Source of the DNA: Labia minor
Lineage: Eukaryota > Arthropoda > Insecta > Dermaptera > Spongiphoridae
NCBI GenBank assembly: GCA_963082975.1
Contig: OY720350.1
Coordinates: 14,478,910 to 14,542,909 of the forward strand
Length of the DNA stretch: 64,000 nt
Direction: 5' to 3'
This document shows positions 54,601 to 64,000 of this stretch, piece by piece. The translations under genes and the position numbers were made by a program. The notes beneath the pieces are model-generated. The model searched no databases. It was not told where the DNA came from and worked only from the letters and a program-made list of their open reading frames with translations. Position 1 is the stretch's first letter, and each line of letters starts with the position of its first letter.

Positions 54601-57600
54601 AATTTCAAAAAAGAAAATTGTTTATTTTACCTGCTTCAATTTTAATAGTTTTAACTAATTGTGGATAACCAGCATATTTATAGGGTTCCAGTTCTTCTTG
54701 ATATCGATCAAAAAGTATACTTTGAGTTTTCAAAATAAGAACTATATTATTCGGATCTGGCCCATGACTAGACCAACTGGTACGACTACAAAGAAACTCA
54801 TATGCTCGATTTACTTCTTCAAATCTTTCTCTACCTTCAGGATTCTTATCAGGGTGAAATTGTTGAGCTAGCTTATAATAGGCTTTTCTAGCTGATGCTT
54901 CGTCATGAGATGTTCCTATTTAGAATTTTAAAAATTATTTAAAATATTCACGAATTATAATAATTGATTAGATTACAATTTTGCTTTAAATATTAAGTCA
55001 ATATAATAATTTAAGTTTATTTAAAGCTTATATTAAAATATACCTTTTGTTAAACCTAAAGAAGCATAAGCCTCTTCTATAGACATTGCTGGAGGTTTTC
55101 TTTCGACTTCATGCCTCCAAGCTTCAAGAACTTCTCTTAAAAGCGCCACAGGATCCGGAATTGGCCAATCAGAAAATCGAGTAGTATCACATAAATGTCG
55201 GAGATAGAAAATATGACAAAATAATTCTTGTTCTAATTGAGGGAATCGAATAGCAGGTATAGCACAATACTGATATGGCACCCTGACATTGCTACCCAAT
55301 CGGGGTGCATACTCTGACGTGTGTGCTGATAATTTTTGAATTAATAATCGTCTAAAAAAATATTAGAAATTATTACTACATAAAACTTAAGATCAAAATG
55401 TTCAACATATCTGAATCAATCCCTTTCTCAACCTGAGAACTTTCATATCAACAAACTGCAAACCACCTAACTACAATAAACATTTTATTATCCCTCCATT
55501 TGGTTCACAGTTGATTAACTATCATTTATCTAACATGAACCAGATTATGTTCAATCTTTCCGATTTAGAAACATATAGTTAAATATATAGTTCAAAATAA
55601 TTACATACCTCATTTCAGAATTCCAAATTGCTTCTGGAGTGTCAAATTCTCCTAAAAATATTTGCGCAAATTTTTCAGCTCCATGATTTTCTAAATAATT
55701 AACCATTGCTTCAGGAAGAAGTTGTCCAAGAACACTTCTTTGCATAATGTCAGATCCTTGACCCTTTAAAGCAAAGAGTTTTAGAGGAGGTTTTTAATAT
55801 GCAAAACTTGATATCTATCATACTTACTTCGTTTGATTTTAGAGCTTGATTTGTGTGTGTCATTTTCAAAAAATGTGCAATAGGAAGAACATTGGAGCCA
55901 TTATACATTAAAATGAAATAAAAAACACCAGTTGAATAAAGCAGTGATTGAGCTAAATTATCTTTCATTATCTATAAATAAATAAAGATATTTATTTTTT
56001 ATACTCTTTATAGTAAATATGTTGTAAAAACATAGAGTACTAGTTTATATTAAATTAATTAATTTTTTTTTTACATACCTCACATAATAGTGTAGCTACT
56101 TTTTCTACAAGAACCGTGTCAAAAGTTAGCAATAATTGGACTATATGTGGAAGACAAGAACTATCGCTTAAAAGTTTCTTAATTCGGGGCAAGGGACGAA
56201 TTATGGCATCGTCAGCATCTCTGTTTTAAAAAAAGTTGTTCATAAATAATTTAAATTAATTATTTTTTAGTGTTTTTTTTCAATGTTATAAATGATTATC
56301 AAAAACAACAAAAATAACAAGCATTAATAAAATAAAATCAAATAAATGAATTTTTAGTGAAGTACGCAGATTACCTGCTAGGGTAAAATGAGCATATATC
56401 AATAAGAATATTAAGTATGAGAGTAGCTAAATCCGATTCATTGAGGACAGGAGATCCTTTAGCCAATAAACACCATTTCAATTGAGCAATTTGATGAAGG
56501 GGTTTCCAACCATCCATTCCCATTGCCCAACATCTTGTTCTTGGATTCAAAGTATTGTTTTCCCATAACAATTTCATCTAAGAAAATTTTTATAAAACAT
56601 ATTAATTGGATCTTGATATAATAAAAAAAAAACAAATTATTTTACCTCTTTAAAACTTAATGGACCGGATTTTGTATCTCCATAATACCATTCGGGCTCG
56701 CCATCATGAGTCATGCCTGGACCAGCCTCAATAACATTACTCTGTGTAGGAACACGAGCTCTTGTAGTGTGTAAATGGGCTAGCATGAGTAAATCGATTA
56801 AAATTCGAACTCCGTGAGCGTCCATAAAATCTCTAACATTGCGTTTATTTAGCATTAGCTTTTGAATGAATAGAACAAGTCTATCTCTTTCAGTTTTATC
56901 AGTACACTATATAAAATTTAAAAAATAAGTTTAAAAAAAACTATTTTAAAGATCTTTTAAAATTGAAATTTACCCGATCCAACATTCCAACTATATATTT
57001 AGTGTCAGGAAAAGGTCCAATATCTTCATAATGTTTCCCATAGACAATTGCCATAGCTTGTAAACACATGCATTTCATTTCCGACCGATTAGTTAAGAGA
57101 AATCTATGATATAACTCATTAAAAAATTCATATGATCTAAAATCATGAAATATATAATTATAATTAAAATAATGTTGTTAGAAAATAATTCAATCATAAA
57201 TACAAAATAAATGAGCAACCTTCTAATAGGGGATTCTTCGGCATCTGCACGATCCATTTCTAATAATAATCTTAAATAATATTCTCCGATTCGCACTTCT
57301 TCCGTTAAGGAGACATAATGTACTTCAAATTCTTGATGATTCCAGGCAATCAGTGCGCTTTTTCCAATATGATCACAATCATTATCAAAACTTCTGATTT
57401 CATTTTCTAATGAACTACGAAGTTCTTCTCTCGTCTAGAGAATTCATTCATTTATTTAAAAATTAATCTATTAATTCATATAATTGTATTAAAAAAAAAA
57501 TAAAGAATTAATTATGTAACCTTATGATTCCATATAAGATTTGGCAACGCATGGTCTAAATTAAATTTATAATAGAATAATGTCCAATTGGCTGCACTCT

Positions 57601-60600
57601 TTATTCGTTCACGTCGTTTTCTCAGAACAATAGGCCGTTCTCGCATCTTTTCTTCTCGTCGTTCAAATCCCATTCTAGCTCCCCAATGCTGAAGAGCATG
57701 CTGAAATGAACAAAAAAAAGGATATTCGATAAATAAATAAAAATACACTAATATTTTAATACGAGTATTTACCTCAAGATGCTTTTCTACTATTTTAAAT
57801 TGTCTCTCAATGGCGATTCTTTGAGGTCCTTTTCGAGTTTTATTAGCATGATCTTGAGCCATTTTCAAATTATCACGTGTAGTTAGATGTTCTTGATCCA
57901 AAACGGATGATGGTACTTTTTCATTTGATTCTAAAAATGCTAACAATCCTTGAGGCTAAAATAAATATAAATACATATATATTAAAAAATAGAATTATAA
58001 TGAAAAATATCATTTATTTTCAAAATTACTAAAAAATTTTATTACATAATAATTAATTTTAAATTTTTAATAGTTTAAATGTTTTTTCTCTATAAAATTA
58101 ATAAAATAATATCATAGAATATTACCATAATTCGTTTTAACAATCCCAGAGCGGTAAGATGACCAGAAATCCACAGACCTACTAAATGTCTTGAAAGTTG
58201 TCTATTGGCCAATTGTCTACTATCTTTTATTGAAGTGAAAAGAGCAGTCAATAAATGCCTTGGAAGGGCTCCTTCACTTAAAGCTAAATCTTGCATGCGT
58301 GTAGACATTTCTAGTTCACCTTCCTCAATCAAGGCTCTCATTACCAGACCAGCCCCTTTTACAATTGCCAAAGATGGATGCTTTACAAAGAAAAAAAAAA
58401 CATAATAAAAAACATTTTTAGTTAAACTGCAAAGAATAAATAGAAAAAATATTATTTGTATACTTGAAAAAGACGAAATATTGATCTGCCTCTTTTGGCA
58501 GTCATTTCCAAGAGATTGTCAAAATGTTTGCCTTCAGTAGTTTCACTATATGGAACACATAGAGCAAATGTTAGAAAATCAAGCATTGCGGAAACCACAA
58601 GAGCTCCAGTTCCTCGATTCTATTAAAAATTAAAAAATATGAAATCATTAAAATAATATTAATACAAAATTAAAGTTGATAAATAAAAACAAAAATTACA
58701 TACCACATGAACTAGCCACATATCAAGAAGATTCTCCAAGAAAGAAATACTGCTTAATAATGAAGTTTTATTTAATTGCTCTTTATGTAAATTATAATCT
58801 TCATGCATGGGATGCATTAATGCACATATCATATCAAGGGCTGCATGAGTAACCCCTTCATCTTCGCGTTTTAAAGCACGGACAACCTAATAACGAAACG
58901 TAAATATAATAATAAATAATTTATATCAATCGTCTTCAAATAATTTTATCCAACAAACTTTTAATCCAATATTTTCACGAAATCCTGAAAGATCAAGGAA
59001 TGAAGCATAGCCAACTTTTGAAGCAAATAATCTTCGGAGTGCTTGGAATTGTCCTTCTAGCTCTGGTAATGGAATTGATTTGGTGTCCCCATCACGAGTA
59101 ACGAGAACTTGAAGGGCCCCTATGATTAATTTATCTTTATTTTCAGAAAAAATACTCTGAAAAAAAGATAAAACTTTGAATTCCATCCGCGTATGAGTTG
59201 GACTGAATCGAATTCAAACATTTTATTTACCTCTTGTGTAGAATGTAAAAGTCCACTATAAGGAATGTTGACATTAAACCTTTCAACAATTTCTGCAAAA
59301 GTTCTTTTTCCTGGTGTTTGTTGAAGATATTTTAAATGATAATTTTCGACTTCTTCATCTAGAGCCATGGATAAGGGTCCAAATCTTTTTCCCCTTGCTG
59401 TCATTGACATTTTCACATGGACATCCCTGTTTCCCGAAGCCCGAACTCCATCAAGTAAAGAAGCCAAAAGAGAATCCCGATCAGACGCTTTATAAGTCCT
59501 TGTCTAAGAATCAAATTTATTCAATTTCATTTTTCCAAGTTTTCTATTTAAATATATATATATATTCTTACCTGTCCGGAATTATATTCTATCATGAAAA
59601 GTTGTGGATTTTCTCTACTTCGGATTAAAGCAAAAATGTCTTTTAAAGGTCTTAATGTACATATATTGTATGTTTGTGGATCCCTTTCAATTAAACAGGT
59701 TTCACTTAAACATAAAGTTCTTTTTTGATCATCTCCGAAATGACGACTAGAAACTTTATATACAGTAAATTCGGCTGATGATGTTATACTAACATCATTG
59801 CTAAAAATAGGTTTAATTTCCATGTTAATTATATAATATTGTGAAAGCGTGTATCATTTATTGAAAATATTGTATTATAAAATAATGTGAATTATTACTT
59901 GTAAATTCCTAGTCTTTGACTTGTAAATTGTTGCATAGTTACTTGTTCTTTAAGAACTTTAATACCAACTCCAATATAATGAAAAGCAGATTCTAACATG
60001 TATTGTCGAATATCTTTATATTCAGGTGAGGAAAAAAGATGCTAAAAATCAGAACATATCAAGTTAGAAGAAAAAAATATTTTATAAATATCTATTTATA
60101 TATAGTTTAATTTATTAGATTTTAAAAGTCGATAATTAGTTTTTGAAAATATTTCAAAACAATATATAATGATAACCTTAAAGGTAAAATATTTTGAGTA
60201 ATTAGGCTGGTAATTTATTTTAGTATAAAATTTCTGGATTAAATGAATATTCTCTCATTTAGATAATATTTAATTTATTCGTATATATTATTACATTGAA
60301 AAAATTCATATTCTTTTATTCAATGTTTATTCTTTTTATTAAAATCAATTTAAATTAATAAATATTTTTTAAAAGCTAAATAAATTACCATTCGGCCAAA
60401 TCCCCCACAAACAACTATGAATCCGCCTGGATAATCTTTCACTTCGACAAGACCTTCAATATCTTTATAAAAATACGAAGCAAGAACCAATCCGGACGTG
60501 GGATCCAATTGATCTAATGAATATGCTGTTACTTCCAAAACAACAGGTAATGGTGTATCAGACCAATGATATTTAGAAGCATTATATCGCTACAAAAAAA

Positions 60601-61271
60601 GAATTGAAAAAATGTGTTATTTTAATATACTTCTTTTTCACATTTCTACTAAGAACCCTTTATAGTTTAATCCTTTTGAATATACTCAAAAGACCTTAAT
60701 TAATTTATTCATTATTTACTTCATTATTTATTTCAATTCAATCAATAAAATTAATATTTAAATTATTTGAAAACTTACTATTAATTAATTCTTTTAGTTA
60801 TGATAATGCTTTTAATAAAAGTTATTATCGATATTAGAATTTAAATTAGAATTTACCAAAGATTCTTTGGGTTTTTCAGCAAATTGATTTCTAAATTTAA
60901 GTGCTTCTGTTAGGAGTTGTGCTCTGTGTTCCGTTGAGAATCTCATTGTGTCTATCTTTCGATCTTTTTTCATAGTAATGACAAATTCATTAGAATGTTG
61001 TCCTGGTGGTTTATTAGTGGGTAGAATACTGATAAAATCACTGTACACCCAACGGTTAGTAACATCCAAATATTGAGGATTATATGTGGTAATCCCCAAA
61101 GATCCAATAGAGAAAATTCGTTTGTATCTAAAGAAAATTAAATAAGAAATGAATAAAATGTAATTGGATATGTTTGTTTTTTATCAGTAAAATGAAACGT
61201 TACCTCCCCTTCCATGAGTGTTTGATGAGAAAAAAACAGGCAACATCCTGATTATCTTTTATTGGGTCCAT
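51610..61271 (-). CDS. Rme-8: Receptor-mediated endocytosis 8 / DNAJC13, 29 exons, 2,222 aa
   Basis: This large endosomal DnaJ protein recruits and stimulates Hsc70 on early endosomes, where the family controls clathrin dynamics, retromer/WASH sorting and recycling. The start ATG at 61271 gives [14 protein letters not shown] followed by [15 protein letters not shown] and GITTYNP, the conserved PH-like N-terminus. The J domain is at about 1297-1362, with HPD at 1331-1333 ([19 protein letters not shown]). A GYF-2-like domain starts near 978 (EWYYGD) and runs to about 1030. Four IWN-type motifs that define the family are at 776-778 (IWN), 1202-1204 (IWN), 1641-1643 (LWD) and 1908-1910 (VWN). The rest is armadillo-like helical repeat sequence. 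The C-terminus has AGYLTG and AGYLTQ, as relatives do. Length is close to the human protein (about 2,243 aa). All phases join without frameshift, so the gene looks functional. Confidence 0.97.
51610..61271 (-). other. Rme-8: Exon map of Rme-8
   Basis: Coding exons in transcript order: 61204-61271, 60857-61127, 60389-60589, 59899-60041, 59572-59800, 59231-59503, 58959-59156, 58704-58886, 58464-58619, 58126-58380, 57773-57955, 57521-57700, 57220-57434, 56974-57136, 56646-56906, 56375-56577, 56079-56220, 55828-55971, 55609-55763, 55044-55351, 54631-54915, 54388-54567, 54123-54325, 53910-54047, 52792-53834, 52362-52708, 52104-52297, 51784-52027, 51610-51713. They sum to 6,669 bases, 2,223 codons with the TGA. 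Each junction was placed at a GT-AG pair that keeps phase and family alignment. The least certain are the acceptor at 59800 and the weak donor (GTTTGT) after 58959. The J domain is split between the exons at 55044-55351 and 54631-54915. One exon of 1,043 bp (52792-53834) is far longer than the rest. Confidence 0.88.
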
Positions 61272-61273
61272 AT

Positions 61274-61285
61274 TCTAAAATAAGA
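61274..61285 (-). promoter_or_regulatory. Candidate 3' splice site just upstream of Rme-8 ATG
   Basis: On the minus strand CTTATTTTAG ends three bases before the ATG at 61271. This suggests that a 5' UTR intron precedes the first coding exon and that the promoter and leader exon lie further upstream. No leader exon could be fixed from sequence alone. Confidence 0.55.
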
Positions 61286-62068
61286 AAAATAGAATAGATC
61301 CATAGTATTTTTTTAAAAGTAAAATAGAAAAAAGGGTGAAATTAAGAAATCAATTTTAATTTTTAAGTCAATATAAATATTAAATTTAAGCCGATGACAG
61401 ATGATGTCATTTGCAATTTTTCTTAAAAACAAAGGTTTAAAAAGAAATATGTATTAACTTACGGAAATAAAATCTCTTATAAGCTATATATAAGTAAAAT
61501 AAAGAGATATAAGTATAAATCATGACATTATCAGATTAAAATATTCAGAACTAGCTTTATATGTCAGCTGTCGATGGATTCTATATCTTTTTTTCTATTT
61601 CTATCTCTTTCTTACTCACTTCATAAACTAAAAAATATTAGGTACTCTGATTAACAAGTGCTGACATCTACACAATAATTCTCATCAATTAAATTTAAAT
61701 TTAAATTTTCATTTTACAATGAAGTATTTCGAAAATATCAATCATCTGACTATCATTACGACATCTTGTAATAAATTACAATAAGATATTTTCCTAAATA
61801 ATGATTATTTACTATCCAAATTATTATCTATATATATATTTATTTTAATGGATTGGGAGAGAAGGAGAGTTAAAATTTTACGACAGACACACAATAATAT
61901 TGAATTAAATTTTTTTCTTTTAGGTTTAATAGTTAATTTTCTTAATTAATGTATTCAAAAATTTTAAAGTATTCAATGGCTGGTTAGAGAATTTTTAGAA
62001 ACGACATGTTTTAGCCTTAAAAAAATGTTATTAACCTATCCGCCTATCCCTGACATAGACCCTTGATA
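61286..62068. other. AT-rich sequence upstream of Rme-8
   Basis: No gene, RNA or clear repeat seen. It is probably intron or 5' flank of Rme-8. Confidence 0.5.
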
Positions 62069-62074
62069 AATTAA

Positions 62075-62138
62075 AACCTCTATAACTTAAAATATTTTGT
62101 GTTTCCCTTGGACTTTAACTTATCGAGGTTCTACTGTA
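62075..62138. mobile_element. Tigger-like terminal hairpin remnant
   Basis: AACCTCTATAACTTAA (62075-62090) is an inverted copy, with two mismatches, of the arm at 62115-62130, which reads AACCTCGATAAGTTAA on the minus strand. The right arm continues outwards to give TACAGTAGAACCTCGATAA, which resembles the ends of Tigger/pogo elements, with TA at the border. The left outer bases have decayed. It is likely a very short MITE-like or deleted copy. Confidence 0.6.
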
Positions 62139-62159
62139 TATGGAATTTGAAATTAATGA

Positions 62160-62720
62160 ATTCCTTATCAATAATACCAAAGACTCCACTAGATGGTCAT
62201 GAGCGCGATATCAGATGAAACCGAACATTGCATTAATCAGGATTCTGCTACAATCGATACAATCTATATTTAACCCTGCTGAACTGCATAGGCCGTTTCT
62301 AGAATCTGTCATCGTATCTAGCTTCACCTCTGTTTTTAGCTGAGTGTAATCTCAAGATGGACAGATAAGTGCGCTAATGCCAGTCGCTGTGAAGACAGTT
62401 CCGAGTTCCGTGTTAACTCACTGGGTATCTGACTAAAGGATGATCTCTGGGAGATCCGCTTGCCTCTTTTACCAGTAGTGCAGATTTTTGCGGTTGTCTG
62501 AGGATAACTAATCCCCACCGGGGTTAATGAAGACGAGAGTGGACCTCCGTAATTGTCAAAATTAGCTAGCAATCACCCCTCATTCTCTGTACGACGAGCA
62601 AGACGACCGTCTCTTCAAGAAAGGGCAGACGTTCTCTTTTCGAGATACGGCCCAAGTCGTGGACAGCAGACTCTTCAGGCAAGAGATCGTCCATTCCCAA
62701 TCGTCGAGCAACTAAATTTC
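62160..62720. other. Patch of balanced base composition, function unknown
   Basis: This roughly 560-bp patch is close to half G+C, while its flanks are strongly AT-rich. It holds two short ORFs (62336-62572 minus and 62553-62828 plus), neither of which I recognise. It could be a transposon fragment from a different source, a leader exon and promoter of Rme-8, or a non-coding RNA gene. Minus-strand sites such as CAGAG/GTGAAG near 62325 would fit a splice donor, but nothing decides the matter. Confidence 0.4.
62186..62197 (+). promoter_or_regulatory. CTCF-like motif
   Basis: CCACTAGATGGT matches the known CTCF core CCASYAGRKGGC at all but the last base. It sits at the edge of the balanced-composition patch, upstream of Rme-8. 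One short match is weak evidence. Confidence 0.3.
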
Positions 62721-62799
62721 CCACAAATATATATAATTGCAATTGCCACCAGGCACTTGAAAATTAAATCTATGTGGTACAGGCTGCATAATAGCAGGG

Positions 62800-62960
62800 G
62801 CTCTTATAAATTGACTGATTGGTGTTGACCTTATGGCAGAGTATATAGGAATATAGTATCTAGTATATAGAGTATATATCGTGGTGAGAAAGAAAAACAC
62901 TCCCTCTATTTTTCACTCACACTTAGACATTATAATAAATGAATTATTGACACACTCTCA
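62800..62960 (+). promoter_or_regulatory. Possible promoter or LTR-like fragment
   Basis: TTATAAAT at about 62804-62811 is followed by ATTGG and by TGTTGACC at about 62822, then by AATAAATAAATAAAT near 62961. A TATA box with a downstream poly(A) motif would suit a solo LTR, but no target duplication, partner LTR or primer site was found. Confidence 0.2.
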
Positions 62961-63301
62961 ATAAATAAATAAATTTCTTCTTAAAAAATTATTTATTATA
63001 TTCTCATATAAATAATAATTAAAAAAAAATTTGATCTCCTTTTATTCAGTAAAAATATAAATATTAAATTTGAATTAATTAATTTATTATGTAATTTTTA
63101 CAATTAAATTAAAAATTAAATTTAATAAATAGATATAATTTAATTATAAATATTAATATAATCATTATTATTATATCATTTTCAAGCTAAAGATATTTCA
63201 CCACATCCGCTTTTTGGAAAACTTATTTTTTAATTAAAATAATACATAGAAAAAATTATAATTTTCATTTTTTATAATTGTTTAAGAAAAGAAATATATA
63301 A

Positions 63302-63302
<1 letters not shown>
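62961..63302. other. Very AT-rich spacer
   Basis: Almost pure A and T apart from a short stretch (CACCACATCCGC) near 63199. No feature supported. Confidence 0.5.

Positions 63303-63332
<30 letters not shown>
63303..63332. repeat. (TA)n microsatellite
   Basis: About 15 uninterrupted TA units, directly beside the decayed pogo-like element. TA is also the target site of that superfamily. Confidence 0.9.
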
Positions 63333-63335
<3 letters not shown>

Positions 63336-63338
63336 GGA

Positions 63339-63359
63339 ACCAGCCAAAATCGGACCCCC
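63339..63359. repeat. AATCGGACCCC direct repeat, outer copy
   Basis: ACCAGCCAAAATCGGACCCC matches 63534-63553 (ACCTGCCTAAATCGGACCCC) with two differences, 195 bp apart. It may be a duplicated terminal or subterminal motif. Confidence 0.7.
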
Positions 63360-63533
63360 TTTTGTTTTTAATTTTTTTTAAATATAAGACTACTATATAT
63401 TCAGGCTTTGTGTTACTAAATATTTGCCTTATTTTGTTTTCTACCATATACTGTACAATTTTCGTTTGTTTCGTAAAAATTAGTCGGTTAAAAAAATATT
63501 TAGTAAAACCTTCCAGTTTTACAAAATAAAAAT

Positions 63534-63555
63534 AACCTGCCTAAATCGGACCCCT
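63534..63555. repeat. AATCGGACCCC direct repeat, inner copy
   Basis: Second copy of the motif at 63339-63359, in the same orientation. Confidence 0.7.
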
Positions 63556-63748
63556 CAAGGAAATATTTTTAAACTCGTAAATTAAATTTAAAAAGGGTCT
63601 TAAACAATAAAAAACCATATATTCATATTCCCAGGATATGTGTATTAAATTAGAAGCATACAAATTTCGTATTTTATAATAAATCAAACAATTTTGTAGA
63701 TAGTCTATGTTTGTCTGAAATGACATGATTATGTAGAAATGATTCTAT

Positions 63749-64000
63749 TCACTTACAAAATTCACAAATGTAAACGTCCTTATCTGCTCCAGAACAGTCT
63801 ACATGGGCCCACAATGAACACATGGCATACATGACCCATAGCTCTCCTTTATGGTCATTCGAATATTTGTCCTCGAAGACCAATTATATCCGATACCTTG
63901 GATGTACCACAGTAATTCCAGTTTCGTCAACGTTATATATTCTGTAAGGGGAGTGAATTTACTTTTATCATAAACATTTTCTAAAAGATTGTAAAACTTC
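63749..64000 (-). pseudogene. pogo/Tigger (DDE_1) transposase fragment
   Basis: From the window edge the minus strand reads KFYNLLENVYDKSKFTP. After a one-base frame change it reads IYNVDETGITVVHPRY (63917-63940 encodes IYNVDETG), the block around the first catalytic Asp of DDE_1 transposases. After a further break it reads GELWVMYAMCSLWAHVDCSG and ends VYICEFCK with TGA at 63749-63751. This C-x-LWAH-x2-C and C-x2-C pattern is the zinc-binding tail seen on many insect Tigger proteins. The catalytic middle between the two blocks is deleted. It cannot encode an active enzyme. Confidence 0.8.

Larger units (their letters stand above)
63339..64000 (-). mobile_element. pogo/Tigger-like transposon remnant, 3' part
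   Basis: A decayed transposase fragment (63749-64000) is followed on its 3' side by about 400 bp of AT-rich non-coding DNA. That DNA carries two similar copies of a motif containing AATCGGACCCC (63339-63359 and 63534-63555). The outer copy adjoins the (TA)n run and may lie at or near the original terminus. The 5' part lies beyond the window. Confidence 0.55.

Noticed and set aside
59314-59628. 104-aa plus-strand ORF inside Rme-8
   Set aside because: Antisense to an Rme-8 exon and running into an intron; no family similarity.
59548-59823. ATG at 59823 as an alternative Rme-8 start
   Set aside because: The bases before 59800 read as intron with a good acceptor TATTTTTAG, and upstream exons continue the conserved protein.
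62336-62828. Two ORFs (78 and 91 aa) in the balanced-composition patch
   Set aside because: No motif or family recognised and both run through likely non-coding sequence; reported only as part of the unexplained patch.
62800-62960. Solo LTR of a copia-like element as a firm call
   Set aside because: It begins with TGTTGACC after a TATA box, but has no target duplication, CA end or partner LTR that I could find.

Overview
This is eukaryotic DNA, most likely from an insect or another arthropod. It is very AT-rich, its genes are split by many short GT-AG introns (mostly 60-350 bp), and both recognisable genes are conserved animal genes. A 200-base run of N marks a scaffold gap. No species can be named from the sequence alone.

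Region 1 (1-44405) is one tandem satellite with a 160-bp monomer, about 276 copies, interrupted only by the gap at 12433-12632. The left block (1-12432) is built on a 38-monomer, 6,040-bp higher-order unit present almost twice. The right block (12633-44405) mixes several diagnostic monomer subtypes in shorter higher-order patterns, including a perfect tandem pair of 1,440-bp nine-monomer units and a 2,966-bp block repeated 5,280 bp away. Single-base indels cluster between about 12.6 and 33 kb. The array stops abruptly at 44405 with no tail of decayed monomers.

Region 2 (44406-47185) is a short AT-rich spacer and then a complete but dead hAT DNA transposon (44623-47177). It has a perfect 8-bp target duplication, 13-bp terminal inverted repeats, a cluster of CCGGGAC subterminal motifs, and a transposase gene on the minus strand broken by several frameshifts.

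Region 3 (47186-61280) holds two intact, convergent genes. TRNAU1AP/SECp43 (plus strand, 6 exons, 327 aa) is a two-RRM protein linked to selenocysteine tRNA. Rme-8/DNAJC13 (minus strand, 29 exons, 2,222 aa) is an endosomal DnaJ co-chaperone for Hsc70. I reconstructed both exon by exon with every reading phase consistent. Their 3' ends are about 1.5 kb apart. They have no evident functional link beyond proximity.

Region 4 (61281-64000) lies upstream of Rme-8. It contains a Tigger-like hairpin remnant, an unexplained patch of balanced base composition (about 62160-62720) with a CTCF-like motif, a possible promoter or LTR-like piece, a (TA)n microsatellite, and a decayed pogo/Tigger-type transposase fragment running off the window end.
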